From: SAR202 cluster bacterium bin16
Lineage (GTDB): Bacteria; Chloroflexota; Dehalococcoidia; Lucifugimonadales; Australimonadaceae
NCBI GenBank assembly: GCA_002238425.1
Contig: MPMJ01000001.1
Span: forward strand, 1-64,000
Length of the DNA: 64,000 nucleotides
Direction of reading: 5' to 3'
Part shown: in pieces, positions 41,506 to 50,012 of the stretch
Layout: each line of letters starts with the position of its first letter
How positions within the stretch are numbered: the first letter of the stretch is position 1
Translations under genes and position numbers: made by a program
Notes under the pieces: model-generated
Databases searched by the model: none
What the model was told of the DNA's origin: nothing
What the model saw: the letters and a program-made list of their open reading frames with translations, nothing else

Positions 41506-41877
41506 GATACGCAGGGGGGTGGTTCATCGCCACTGACTCCCCGGTGTCGTGACACCTGCCCCTTACCCGGATGCCGCTGAGTCTCTACGATGGTTCTGCA
41601 AGGAACGGGCGCCTGCGGCAAGCCCCAGGCTGGCCGCTCAAGGGGTGGCTCCAAATGGCCCCAAACCTCGCTCATCCGGCCCCGAATCGGCCCCGTTTCA
41701 GCCTCAAACCGGCCCCGCGCAGCCCTCGGTCTCACGAGTGAATGGGGCCAAATGGGGCCGGATGGAGCCACTTGCTGAGAACGCAAGGCAGGGAGTGACT
41801 GCTGGCGCTTGCCCTGCCCTTGCCCTGCGACTCGTATCGGGGTAGCCTCGCAGGAAACGAACGGCTGGGAGCGCGCC
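41506..41877. other. Intergenic region with GGCCCC repeat array
   Basis: About 370 bases between divergently oriented genes, with no supported ORF. The middle holds several GGCCCC and GGGGCC words enclosed by a 9-bp perfect inverted repeat (see repeat entry). The promoters for the Rieske pair and the D-aminoacylase-like gene must lie here, but none stands out. Confidence 0.5.
41645..41771. repeat. 127-bp element with inverted ends and internal GGCCCC words
   Basis: GTGGCTCCA (41645-41653) and TGGAGCCAC (41763-41771) are perfect inverted ends. Inside, four GGCCCC words in the left part and two GGGGCC words on the right allow an extended hairpin. No coding content. It could be a MITE-like insertion or a regulatory array. 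Confidence 0.5.
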
Positions 41878-43572
41878 ATGTACGACCTGCTGATCAAGAA
41901 CGGAAGAGTCGCTGACGGATCGGGCATGCCCTCGTTCATCGCCGACGTCGGCATCGTGGACGGACGCGTCGCCGACGTGGGCCGCCTCTCCGGTCCGGCG
42001 CAGCGCACCATCGACGCCGAAGGACGCGTCGTCGCGCCCGGGTTCATCGACAACCACTGCCACTTCGACGCGCAGGCCACGTGGGACCCGCTCTGCACCT
42101 TCTCTCCGCAGCACGGCGTCACGAGCGTCATCTTCGGCAACTGCTCACTGACGCTCGCACCGGTGAAGCCGGAGGACCACGACGCCCTCGCGATGATGCT
42201 CTCACGCGTCGAGGCGATCCCCATGGAGAGCCTCCAGGAAGGCATCCCGTGGGAGTGGACAACGTTCGGCGGCTACCTCGACTTCCTCGACCAGCGCCTT
42301 GGCGTCAACGCGGGCTCGCTCGTAGGCCACTCCGCGATTCGCCGCTGGGTCATGGGCGACGAGTCGTTCCAGCGCGCCGAGGCCACACCCGCCGAGATGG
42401 AAGAGATGAAGCAACTCATCCGCGATTCCATCCGGCAGGGCGCACTCGGTCTCTCGTTCAACCGCAACAGCGGCCACATGGACCTGCTCGGACGCCCCAT
42501 CCCCGGCATCGTGCCTCCCGTCGAGGAGTTGTACGAGCTCGCCACTGCGCTCCGCGATGTGGGCGCTGGCGTCGTGCAGTGCGGCGCGGCGTACCCGCTG
42601 GAGATACGCGACGGCTTCGCCACGAAACTCGGCGAGTACGCGCAGCGCCCCGTCGTCTACAACCAGATCGTCCACCACCCCAGCGAGCCTGACCGGTGGA
42701 AGCGCCACCTCGACATCGTCGAGCGCGGCATCGCCGAAGGGAAGCAGGTGTACCCCGTCATCAACCCGCGCCCCCAGGCGCAGCGCTTCACCATGCGCAA
42801 CGCCCAGATATTCGACCGGATGCCCACCTGGCGCGACGTGATGCTCGGTTCTGTCGAGGAGAAGGCCGCCGCCTTCCGCGACCCTGCGGTGCGCGACAAA
42901 CTCCGCGCTGAGGCCGTGGACGGCAAGGGCCTGCCATCCGGCGCGCTGCCCGTCACGTGGGAGCGAATATTCATCACCCGCACGCTCAAGGAGCGCAACA
43001 GCGCATACAAGGGCATGAGCATCGCGGAGATGGCCGAAGCCCAGGGCAAGGATGTCATCGACGGTTTCCTCGACCTCGTGCTGGACGAGGACCTCGGGAC
43101 CGGCATGCAGAACAGCCAGGCCGGCGCGGACGGCGGCGTGATGGGTCAGCTCATCGCCAGCCCCTACACCGTCATCGGCCTCTCGGACGCAGGCGCGCAC
43201 GTCGTTTTCGAGGCAGGTTACGGCTACAGCACGGTCGTCCTCGGCAAGTGGGTACGCGAGGAGGGCGCGCTCTCGCTGGAGGAAGCGGTGCGGAAGCTCA
43301 GCTTCATGCAGGCTTCGCTCTTCGGACTGCACGACCGCGGCCTGCTGCGCCCCGGATTCGCCGCCGACGTAGTGGTGTTCGACCCGGACACCGTCGGCGC
43401 GGAAGAGCCGGACGAGGTGAACGACCTCCCCGGTGGGCTGATGCGCCTGCGCCAGAAGGCGAACGGCGTGGACTACACTATAGTTAACGGAGAGGTGCTG
43501 CTGGAGGATGGCGAGCACACCGGAGCATACCCGGGCCGCACGCTCCGCAGCCGCGCGCCGGTGCCCGCGTAG
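41878..43572 (+). CDS. D-aminoacylase/N-acyl-amino-acid hydrolase-like amidohydrolase
   Basis: A 564-aa metal-dependent hydrolase of the amidohydrolase-3 family. It starts MYDLLIKNGRVADGSGMPSF, has the metal-binding HCHFDAQ after VAPGFIDN, then GVTSVIFGNCSLT, a distal VIGLSDAGAHV (conserved Asp) and the C-terminal KLSFMQASLFGLHDRGLLRPG followed by ADVVVFDPDTV. Families with this architecture hydrolyse N-acyl-D-amino acids and related amides. The ATG at 41878 follows GGGAGC; the track extension upstream is not family-like. The precise substrate is unknown. Confidence 0.88.
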   Translation: MYDLLIKNGRVADGSGMPSFIADVGIVDGRVADVGRLSGPAQRTIDAEGRVVAPGFIDNHCHFDAQATWDPLCTFSPQHGVTSVIFGNCSLTLAPVKPEDHDALAMMLSRVEAIPMESLQEGIPWEWTTFGGYLDFLDQRLGVNAGSLVGHSAIRRWVMGDESFQRAEATPAEMEEMKQLIRDSIRQGALGLSFNRNSGHMDLLGRPIPGIVPPVEELYELATALRDVGAGVVQCGAAYPLEIRDGFATKLGEYAQRPVVYNQIVHHPSEPDRWKRHLDIVERGIAEGKQVYPVINPRPQAQRFTMRNAQIFDRMPTWRDVMLGSVEEKAAAFRDPAVRDKLRAEAVDGKGLPSGALPVTWERIFITRTLKERNSAYKGMSIAEMAEAQGKDVIDGFLDLVLDEDLGTGMQNSQAGADGGVMGQLIASPYTVIGLSDAGAHVVFEAGYGYSTVVLGKWVREEGALSLEEAVRKLSFMQASLFGLHDRGLLRPGFAADVVVFDPDTVGAEEPDEVNDLPGGLMRLRQKANGVDYTIVNGEVLLEDGEHTGAYPGRTLRSRAPVPA

Positions 43573-43617
43573 CAGTCCCGTCGTTCACAGCAGCCCTCGA
43601 CATTCCCGCACCTCACC

Positions 43618-43646
43618 CGTCATTCCCGCGAAAGCGGGAATCCAGG
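43618..43646. repeat. Interspersed REP-like palindrome, copy 2
   Basis: CGTCATTCCCGC-gaaa-GCGGGAATCCAGG matches the copy at 21558-21586 except in the loop. Its 3-prime end plus the next bases (CCAGGAG) supplies the Shine-Dalgarno of the small gene starting at 43656. Confidence 0.65.
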
Positions 43647-43655
43647 AGCAAACAG

Positions 43656-43880
43656 GTGGACTACCGCGCCCTGACGAAACAGGACAACCCCCCGAAGGGT
43701 CAGGGCGGTGCGGTAGGCGACGAGTACGTCACCTACGAGATAGAGCGCGACAAGGCGCCGAAGCTCGCCGAGTGGCTGAACCAGATGGACGCGAACGGCT
43801 ACGAGCTGGCGGCGCTGGAAGGCTACGGTGGCGGAGGCTCTGTGTACCTGATGGCAGTAATGCGCCAGAAGCAACGGTAA
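43656..43880 (+). CDS. Conserved-looking small hypothetical protein
   Basis: A 74-aa protein, MDYRALTKQDNPPKGQGGAV then EYVTYEIERDKAPKLAEWLN. It has a helix-strand pattern ending GGSVYLMAVMRQKQR, like small DUF4177-type proteins (EYK...LN..G..GWEL), though that match is only by general pattern. It starts at GTG, with AGGAG eight bases upstream derived from the REP-like element. It lies 16 bases before msrA. Confidence 0.55.
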   Translation: MDYRALTKQDNPPKGQGGAVGDEYVTYEIERDKAPKLAEWLNQMDANGYELAALEGYGGGGSVYLMAVMRQKQR

Positions 43881-43896
43881 GTAGGAGGTTCCCGGT

Positions 43897-44433
43897 ATGA
43901 CGACCGAGATGGCCACGCTGGCCGGAGGCTGCTTCTGGTGCCTGGAGGCCGTGTACGAACAGGTGCGCGGCGTCGAGAAGGTCGTCAACGGCTACACCGG
44001 CGGCACGACCGTTGACCCTACCTACTACGCGGTCTGCTCCGGCAACACCGGCCACGCCGAGGCCGTACAGCTCACCTACGACCCGGACATCGTCTCGTAC
44101 CGCCAGCTGGTCGAACTCTTCTTCACGATGCACGACCCGACGACGCTCAACCGCCAGGGGCCGGACACCGGCACGCAGTACCGCTCCGCCATCTACTACC
44201 ACGATGACGAGCAGCGCCGGATCGCAGAAGAGATCATCGCCGACTTCACGGAGCGCCGCGTCTGGCGCGACCCCATCGTCACCGAGTTGCAGCCGCTCGA
44301 CGTCTTCTACGACGCCGAGGACTACCACCAGCAGTACTTCCGCAACAATCCGTGGGCGGGCTACTGCCAGGTCATCATCGCGCCGAAGGTCGCCAAGCTC
44401 CGCAAGGAGCACCTGGAAGCGCTCAAGGCCTGA
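43897..44433 (+). CDS. msrA: Peptide methionine sulfoxide reductase A
   Basis: A 178-aa enzyme that reduces methionine-S-sulfoxide in proteins and free methionine. The catalytic Cys is C12 in GGCFWCLEAVYEQVRGV. Family landmarks are GYTGG, NTGHAEAVQLTYDP, LFFTMHDPTTLNRQGPDTGTQYRSAIYY and AEDYHQQYF. The Cys after the second catalytic motif (WAGYCQV) may act as the resolving residue. AGGAGG precedes the ATG. Grouped with osmC, it suggests an oxidative-stress neighbourhood. Confidence 0.96.
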   Translation: MTTEMATLAGGCFWCLEAVYEQVRGVEKVVNGYTGGTTVDPTYYAVCSGNTGHAEAVQLTYDPDIVSYRQLVELFFTMHDPTTLNRQGPDTGTQYRSAIYYHDDEQRRIAEEIIADFTERRVWRDPIVTELQPLDVFYDAEDYHQQYFRNNPWAGYCQVIIAPKVAKLRKEHLEALKA

Positions 44434-44516
44434 CTCCAAGGGCCTCGTTCCCTCTCCGTAGAAGTAGTGGGCAACGCGCTTCAGCCCTCGGTGAGGGTGA
44501 ATCGGACAGCAGCGCG

Positions 44517-44546
44517 TTGACCCATCGGTATCCTCCCGCCGATAAT
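44517..44546 (+). promoter_or_regulatory. Sigma70-type promoter of the osmC-like gene
   Basis: TTGACC (44517-44522), an 18-bp spacer and GATAAT (44541-44546). Transcription would start at about 44553, directly at a palindrome that may be an operator. Confidence 0.6.
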
Positions 44547-44553
44547 TGATGTG

Positions 44554-44572
44554 GGCCGCTCGACGAGCGGCC
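44554..44572. promoter_or_regulatory. Perfect 9-bp inverted repeat at the osmC transcription start
   Basis: GGCCGCTCG-a-CGAGCGGCC has perfect arms with a one-base centre, just after the -10. It is placed like a repressor operator (OsmC/Ohr genes are often controlled by OhrR or other peroxide sensors), but it could also form a leader hairpin. No ohrR gene is nearby. Confidence 0.5.
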
Positions 44573-44602
44573 TTATCTTCGGAATACCCCCAAGGAGGAG
44601 TT

Positions 44603-45046
44603 ATGGCAATCACCCGATCTGCGCACGCCGTTTGGAGCGGCGACCTGTTCTCCGGCACCGGCACGGTCACCGCGTCGTCGTCCGGCGCGTACAACGAGCT
44701 TCCCGTCTCATGGAAGGCGCGCAGCGACGAGGCCGCAGGCCCCAGCACCAGCCCCGAGGAGCTGGTCGCCGCAGCCCACGCGAGTTGCTTCTGCATGGCG
44801 CTCTCCGCCCGCCTCGGAGCCGACCGCAAGGTCGCGACCCGGCTGGAAGCGGACGCCACGGTCACGTTCGAGCTGTTCGAGGGCGGCGCGAAGGTCGCGT
44901 CCAGCGCGCTCAAAGTCGTAGGCGAAGTGCCTGACATGAGCGAGGCCGACTTCCAACAGGCCGCAGAGGACGCCAAGAACGGCTGTCCCATCTCAACCGC
45001 GATGGCTGGCAACGTCGAGCTCAGCGTCGAGGCGTCGCTGGCGTAG
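44603..45046 (+). CDS. OsmC/Ohr family peroxiredoxin
   Basis: A 147-aa OsmC-type thiol peroxidase that reduces organic hydroperoxides. Two redox cysteines are visible in ASCFCMALSARLG and NGCPISTAM, with the family stretch AGPSTSPEELVAAAHASCF before the first. It starts at ATG 44603 after AAGGAGG; the longer track ORF is excluded because it would begin inside the promoter. A strong terminator follows at 45074-45101, so the gene is monocistronic. Confidence 0.93.
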   Translation: MAITRSAHAVWSGDLFSGTGTVTASSSGAYNELPVSWKARSDEAAGPSTSPEELVAAAHASCFCMALSARLGADRKVATRLEADATVTFELFEGGAKVASSALKVVGEVPDMSEADFQQAAEDAKNGCPISTAMAGNVELSVEASLA

Positions 45047-45073
45047 CCCCCCGCTAACGCAGGCCTATAGCGA

Positions 45074-45101
45074 GGAGCCCTCCCGAAATCGGGAGGGCTC
45101 C
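45074..45101 (+). terminator. Rho-independent terminator after osmC
   Basis: GGAGCCCTCCCGA-aa-TCGGGAGGGCTCC is a perfect 13-bp stem followed by TTCGTGT. It lies between convergent genes and may serve both strands. Confidence 0.75.
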
Positions 45102-45131
45102 TTCGTGTCAGCCGTGACTTCCGCCGTCGGG

Positions 45132-46415
45132 CTAGTCCACACCGCCTGCGAGTGTGATGAAGCCCTCACGGAGCACCGGGTCCTCCAGCGCGATCAGGCC
45201 CTCCTGCAGCACCTGCACGATCTCGTCAGGTCCTGCATAACCAACCTCACGGTTGAGGAGGGACATCGCTTCCAGGAACTCGGGGTCATGCGCCGTAGCG
45301 CGGAATGCGTCCACCCAGACCTGGTAGATGTGGTCCGGCGTGTCCGGGTGCATGATGAACAGCCGTGACATCTTGTCGTTGATCGTCTCGGTGACGCTGA
45401 ACAGCGTCTTCTGCTCCTCCGTCAGGTCGATGATGTCGAACACGTGCGGCGGTAGCTCGGCCCCGAGATCGTTCACAACGTAGTTCGTAAACGCCTGGTC
45501 GGTAGACGGGTCAGCGCCCCAGTAGAAGAGCGGCACGATCTGCTGCTGCTCTACCCACTCGGGGAAGAGGCTCTTCGCCGTGGCCTCAGATCCTCTGGTG
45601 GTGATGTCGATCTCACGCCGGTCGAACGCCGCGGCGATGTCGGAGGAGCCGGGGTAGCCGTAGATGTTCTTGATGGGGCCGCCGACCAGCTCGATGAACG
45701 TCGTGGCAAGTCCTCCGCTGTCGCCCGGCTCGGTTGCGCCAACCTTGAGTTCGCCGCCGGCATTCGCCACGGCCTCATCCCACGTCGTGCCCAAGTCTCG
45801 GAAGGCGAACTGCGCGCTCACCGTCGATACTGCTGAGGCCGTGCCGATGATTCTGATTTCATTCATGTCAAAGTCGGGCACGTCTATGCCAACCAGTTCG
45901 CGCTTGAAGAAGCGCGGGTGCACGACGGCAGCGGCATAACCCTCAGGCTCGATGTCGACCAGCGTCGGCCGGAATATCCGCTCTCCCCCGCCGCCGGTCA
46001 GATTCCTGACGAGGATGCGCGGGTTACCGGGCAGGTGCCTGGGCAGGAACTTCGCCACCACTCGTCCGAACGTGTCGTAGCCGCCGCCCGGCGAGAAGCC
46101 GACGTTGATGGAGATGCGCTTATTCTTGAAATGCTCCTCCGGGTCGAAGCCGGGGATGGGCGTCGCCGTCGGGGGTGGGGGTGACGTCGGGGTTGGAGTG
46201 GGTGGCGGCGGGGTGACACCCGGTGGGAGCGGCGTCGGTGTGGCCGCTGGTTCCTCCGGTTCCATGGCGTCCATGGCCGTCGGCGTAGGCGTAACCGCAG
46301 GCACAGGTGTAGGTGTAGCTGTGGGATCAGGCTCTTCGTCGCCTCCACAGGCGACAGCCAGGAGCGCCGCCATGAGCAGCGCCAGTGTAAGGGCGAAGAG
46401 TCGCGTCAAACGCAT
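45132..46415 (-). CDS. TctC/Bug-type solute-binding lipoprotein
   Basis: A 427-aa extracytoplasmic binding protein. The signal peptide ends at the lipobox LLAVACGG, and a Thr/Pro linker of about 60 residues follows. The binding domain shows ISINVGFSPGGGYDTFGRVV and LPGNPRILVRNLTGGGGERI, the pattern of tripartite tricarboxylate receptors. VGATEPGDSGGLATTFIELV and GYPGSSDIAAAFDRREID also fit. The membrane components TctA and TctB are not in the window. It is probably an orphan receptor for carboxylates, working with a transporter elsewhere. Confidence 0.83.
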   Translation of the reverse strand: MRLTRLFALTLALLMAALLAVACGGDEEPDPTATPTPVPAVTPTPTAMDAMEPEEPAATPTPLPPGVTPPPPTPTPTSPPPPTATPIPGFDPEEHFKNKRISINVGFSPGGGYDTFGRVVAKFLPRHLPGNPRILVRNLTGGGGERIFRPTLVDIEPEGYAAAVVHPRFFKRELVGIDVPDFDMNEIRIIGTASAVSTVSAQFAFRDLGTTWDEAVANAGGELKVGATEPGDSGGLATTFIELVGGPIKNIYGYPGSSDIAAAFDRREIDITTRGSEATAKSLFPEWVEQQQIVPLFYWGADPSTDQAFTNYVVNDLGAELPPHVFDIIDLTEEQKTLFSVTETINDKMSRLFIMHPDTPDHIYQVWVDAFRATAHDPEFLEAMSLLNREVGYAGPDEIVQVLQEGLIALEDPVLREGFITLAGGVD

Positions 46416-46583
46416 GTCTTTCCTCCCGCGCTGCGAGTGGGCTCGCAGACACGGAGCGAACGATAACAGGCGGGTACTGTCAATGCCAAGCGTTGGGAGC
46501 GATTTCGCTGTTGAAGTTAGGCAGTTTTGATTGGCCGTCTAATAAGTGATAATCTTCCTGCGAATCTTCGCAAGAGCTATTCG

Positions 46584-47111
46584 ATGCAAAACCCGAACGA
46601 TACCGCCCAATCGCTACGTGCCACAGGGCACCGCGTCACCATCCAGCGTGTCGCCGTGCTGGACGCCATCCGCGAGATGGGTGGGCACGTCGCCGTCGAC
46701 CAGGTCGCGGCGAGGGTGCGCGAGAAGCATCCCCAGATGGACCTCGCGACCGTCTACCGCACCGCAGGACTGCTCAGCCGCCTGCACCTGTTGAACGAAG
46801 TCTCCATCGGCGGTGTGAACCATTACGAGTACTCTGCTCCGGGCAAGCGGCACGGCCATATGGTGTGCGAACACTGCGACAGGGCCATACATGCCTCAAC
46901 GACACACCTCGACGAACTGCGTGAGGCTCTTCTGCGCGACACCGGTTTCGAACTGCACCTGGAGCACCTCACGATGAGCGGGCTCTGCCAGGATTGCCGG
47001 CAGGATGAGGAGCACTCGCACAGCGGCCACACGCACGCCCAGACCCAACACCACGAACACTCTATGTCACCTGCGCTTGACCGCGGCGCCGGAATGGGAA
47101 GCCAGCAGTGA
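46584..47111 (+). CDS. Fur-family metal-responsive repressor
   Basis: A 175-aa Fur-superfamily protein. The winged helix is LRATGHRVTIQRVAVLDAIR followed by MDLATVYRTAGLLSRLHLLN. The dimer domain carries metal sites: GKRHGHMVCEHCDRA, ELHLEHLTMSGLCQDCRQ (two CxxC pairs for structural zinc) and an unusual His-rich tail (HSHSGHTHAQTQHHEHS). The next gene, a nickel/cobalt transporter, overlaps by GTGA, so the likely effector is nickel, cobalt or zinc. Start ATG 46584 by family length. Upstream AT-rich words (AAGTGATAATCTT) may be its operator. Confidence 0.88.
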   Translation: MQNPNDTAQSLRATGHRVTIQRVAVLDAIREMGGHVAVDQVAARVREKHPQMDLATVYRTAGLLSRLHLLNEVSIGGVNHYEYSAPGKRHGHMVCEHCDRAIHASTTHLDELREALLRDTGFELHLEHLTMSGLCQDCRQDEEHSHSGHTHAQTQHHEHSMSPALDRGAGMGSQQ

Positions 47112-47854
47112 TAGAAGCCACTTCCGGCATATGGGCCATCCTGGCCATCGGGATGCTGCTGGGACTGAAGCACGCCACCGACGCCGACCACGTCGTGGCC
47201 GTCGCGACCTTCGCGACGGAGCATGGCAACGTATGGCGCGGGCTATGGGTCGGCGCATCGTGGGGGCTCGGACACACGACTCCGCTGCTCATCCTCGGCA
47301 TCGTCATCCTGCTGGTGAAGGAGGCCCTGCTCGACCGCTACGAGGACGTCGCGCCCGTGCTGGAGTTCGGCGTAGGAATCATGCTGGTCTTCCTCGGAGC
47401 CCAGGTCTTTTACAACCTCCGCCGGGGCACGTTGCACGCGCATTCGCACCAGCACGAAGGCCATGCTCACGTGCACGTTCATGCGACGCACCACGAGGGC
47501 AGCGAACCCGGCAACGGGAACGGACTCCACGAGATCCTCCGTCCACAGTTCCGCCTCAAGTCGTTTGGGGTCGGCATCGTGCACGGTCTCGCCGGGAGCG
47601 CGGCAGTGATGCTGGTGCTCCTGCCGCAGATAGAAGTGTTCTGGGTGGGACTGGGCTACTTGGTGGTGTTCGGCGTCGGGACCATCGCTTCCATGGCTCT
47701 CATCACCATCGCCCTGGGTGTGCCGTTCGCACTCACGACGCGCGCAAGGCAGTGGCAGCAGGCGATCGCTGGCGTAGCAGGCGCCGCGAGCCTCTTGTTC
47801 GGCGTGGCGCTGATGGCCGAGATAGCGACCGGCGCGGCTATCATCCCGTTCTGA
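47108..47854 (+). CDS. Nickel/cobalt transporter-like membrane protein
   Basis: A 248-aa membrane protein with about six helices and the NiCoT/UreH-type motif LGLKHATDADHVVAV in the first helix. A cytoplasmic His-rich loop (HAHSHQHEGHAHVHVHATHH) in the middle is suited to metal binding. GLGHTTPLLILG and VGIVHGLAGSAAVMLVLLPQ are also characteristic. GTG start overlaps the Fur-family stop, so regulator and transporter are made together. It probably moves Ni or Co (direction not decidable), possibly for cobalamin or nickel enzymes. Confidence 0.85.
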   Translation: MIEATSGIWAILAIGMLLGLKHATDADHVVAVATFATEHGNVWRGLWVGASWGLGHTTPLLILGIVILLVKEALLDRYEDVAPVLEFGVGIMLVFLGAQVFYNLRRGTLHAHSHQHEGHAHVHVHATHHEGSEPGNGNGLHEILRPQFRLKSFGVGIVHGLAGSAAVMLVLLPQIEVFWVGLGYLVVFGVGTIASMALITIALGVPFALTTRARQWQQAIAGVAGAASLLFGVALMAEIATGAAIIPF

Positions 47855-47958
47855 GGCCCCTCATCGGTCGTGCGCCGACCGCGAAATACCTCTCATGCGG
47901 TTCTCGGCTATAGTTGCGCGCGTACGCAGCAAACCTGAACAAGTGAGCGGGGTGCGTG

Positions 47959-49038
47959 ATGGCAACCGTGATTGACGCCGATACCCACGTGGTCGAGTCC
48001 GAGGCGGTCTGGGAGTTCTTCGACGAGGACCTGGCACACCTGAAACCGGTGCTCGTCGGCACCATGGAGCCGTCCTCGGGGGTCCCGCGCAACCGGTGGG
48101 TCATCGGGCGGCGGCTGATCCCACAGCCCGCCGGACCGGGAGGGCACAACGCCCAGGCGCCGCCTGCGGATGCCGAAGTCCTTGCCGGCAAGTTCTGGGG
48201 CGGCAAGTCGCTGCAGGACCTGTCCTACCGGCTGTATGCAGCTGATGAGATGGGCGTGGACGTGCAGGTCATCTACCCCACGCTCTTCATCGTCTATCTC
48301 ACCGGCGACCCGCAACTGGAGCTCGGGCTATGTCGCGCCTACAACCGCTTCATGGCCGACGTCTGGTCCAGGTCCAACGACCGCCTGCGCTGGATACTCG
48401 TTCCGCCTCTTCAGTCCATCGACCGGGCCATCGAGGAGATGCACTACGGCGTCGCGAACGGCGCGGTCGGCGTCCTCTTCCGCGGCATGGAAGGCAGCCG
48501 CTCGCTCTGCGACCCCTACTTCTTCCCGGTTTACGACGAGGCGCAGCGGCTCGGCCTGCCTATCTGCATCCACACCGGCGCGGGCAACCCCGCGATCACC
48601 GAAGCGTTCGACACGACGATCGTGCAGTCGTTCCCCCAGCAGCGCCTGCTGCCCCTCATCGGTTTCCATGACCTCGTCTCCCACCGCGTGCCGGAGCGGT
48701 TCCCGGATCTGCGCATCGGATTCGTCGAGACGAGCGCGTCCTGGGTGCCGTACCTGCTGCACTACCTGAAGCATCGCGTGCGCGACGGCAGCGACCGTTG
48801 GGAAGGCGGAGTGCTGAAGGACTACCGGCTGTTCGTGGCGTGCGAGGCGGACGAGGACATCTCCTACCTCGCGCAGTGCATCCCGGAGGACCAGCTCCTC
48901 ATCGGCTCTGACTGGGGCCACACCGACCCTTCGGCGAACTACTCCATCGTAGATGAACTCAATGCGCGCGAGGACGTAGAGCCGCAGCTCAAGGAGAAGA
49001 TCCTCTCGCATAACCCGCGGAGTTTCTACCGGTTCTAA
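47959..49038 (+). CDS. Amidohydrolase-2 family metal-dependent hydrolase
   Basis: A 359-aa TIM-barrel hydrolase or decarboxylase. Metal ligands are in VIDADTHVVES, in the central ICIHTGAGNP and in LIGSDWGHTDPS near the end; AYNRFMADVW and FVETSASWVPYLLHYL are family landmarks. It is more divergent from the other three paralogs in the window. The ATG at 47959 is preferred over the GTG at 47956. It converges on hemH and is probably a single-gene unit. Confidence 0.87.
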   Translation: MATVIDADTHVVESEAVWEFFDEDLAHLKPVLVGTMEPSSGVPRNRWVIGRRLIPQPAGPGGHNAQAPPADAEVLAGKFWGGKSLQDLSYRLYAADEMGVDVQVIYPTLFIVYLTGDPQLELGLCRAYNRFMADVWSRSNDRLRWILVPPLQSIDRAIEEMHYGVANGAVGVLFRGMEGSRSLCDPYFFPVYDEAQRLGLPICIHTGAGNPAITEAFDTTIVQSFPQQRLLPLIGFHDLVSHRVPERFPDLRIGFVETSASWVPYLLHYLKHRVRDGSDRWEGGVLKDYRLFVACEADEDISYLAQCIPEDQLLIGSDWGHTDPSANYSIVDELNAREDVEPQLKEKILSHNPRSFYRF

Positions 49039-49044
49039 CGCGGG

Positions 49045-49992
49045 TCAGCCGCTCAAACCGACGACCCGCGCGCCTGTGCCGGTGGTGACGAGGTCGAACA
49101 GCGCCTCGACGAAGTCCGGCGAGTCGTTCGGCATTTCGATGCGTGCCAGCCGCACACCGACGCGATTTGCCGCCTGCGTCGCGGCGATGTCGATGTCGAA
49201 CAGTATCTCCAAGTGGTCACAGACGAAGCCGAACGGAACGACCAGCACGTTCTTCCCGCCCTCGCGCGCGACCTGCTCGATGCTCTCTAGGATGTCCGGC
49301 CCCAGCCACGGCGTGCCGGTCTTCGCGGCGCTCTGGTAGGCGAAGCGCCAGGATGTAAGTCCCGCAGCCGCTGCTACCGCCATGGCGCTATCCGTCAACT
49401 CCTGTGGGTATGGGTCACCCTCATCGATTATCCGCGCGGGCAGGCTGTGCGCAGAAAACAGCACTTCCACGTCCGAAGGGCCAGCGTCGAACCAGGCAAT
49501 CGCGTCCGTGATGCGCCGCGCGACGAGCGCCACGAACAGGGGATTCGCATGCCAGCTCTCGACGAACTGCATCGGCGGAGGCGACGACGCTTGCGCCATG
49601 CTGCACGCCACGGCCTCACGGTATCCAGCGATGCTCATCCTGGAGTAGTGCGGCGCCAGTGGCAGCGCAACGAGTTCGTCTACCTCGTCGGCCAGGATCC
49701 GCTCGACACTCTCCGCGATGTACGGGTGCCAGTGCTTCATGCCGACGTACACGCGCCATGAGGCGTCTCTGGCATCGCGGTTCAGGCGCCGCTCCAACAG
49801 GTCCGCGACACTCCGGGTAATCTCCAGCAACGGCGTCCTGCCGCCCACCGCGCGGTACCGCTCCACGAGCGTGGTCACCGCTTCCGGGCTGGGTTCCCGC
49901 CCACCGAGTATGTCGCGGTAGTATGGCTCAACGTCGCTCAGGTGCTCCGGCGTCCCATACGCCATCAGCAGAACGCCTTTCAACCCTGACAC
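49045..49992 (-). CDS. hemH: Ferrochelatase (coproporphyrin type by context)
   Basis: A 315-aa enzyme that inserts Fe2+ into the porphyrin. It begins SGLKGVLLMAYGTPEHLSDV, has the catalytic His region PLAPHYSRMSIAGYREAV, and the signature FSAHSLPARIIDEGDPYPQE. It ends PFGFVCDHLEILFDIDI with conserved acidic metal residues. The start is GTG 49992, with GGAG six bases upstream; the longer ORF overlaps hemY and is not family-like. As last gene of a hemQ-E-Y-H operon it should act on coproporphyrin III. Confidence 0.93.
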   Translation of the reverse strand: MSGLKGVLLMAYGTPEHLSDVEPYYRDILGGREPSPEAVTTLVERYRAVGGRTPLLEITRSVADLLERRLNRDARDASWRVYVGMKHWHPYIAESVERILADEVDELVALPLAPHYSRMSIAGYREAVACSMAQASSPPPMQFVESWHANPLFVALVARRITDAIAWFDAGPSDVEVLFSAHSLPARIIDEGDPYPQELTDSAMAVAAAAGLTSWRFAYQSAAKTGTPWLGPDILESIEQVAREGGKNVLVVPFGFVCDHLEILFDIDIAATQAANRVGVRLARIEMPNDSPDFVEALFDLVTTGTGARVVGLSG

Positions 49993-50012
49993 TCCTTCTC
50001 TCCGTCCTCGCG

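Noticed and set aside
46527-46583. TTGATT with GATAAT as a promoter for the Fur-family gene
   Set aside because: The spacer is only 15 bases, too short for a confident call. The AT-rich stretch is mentioned only as a possible operator.
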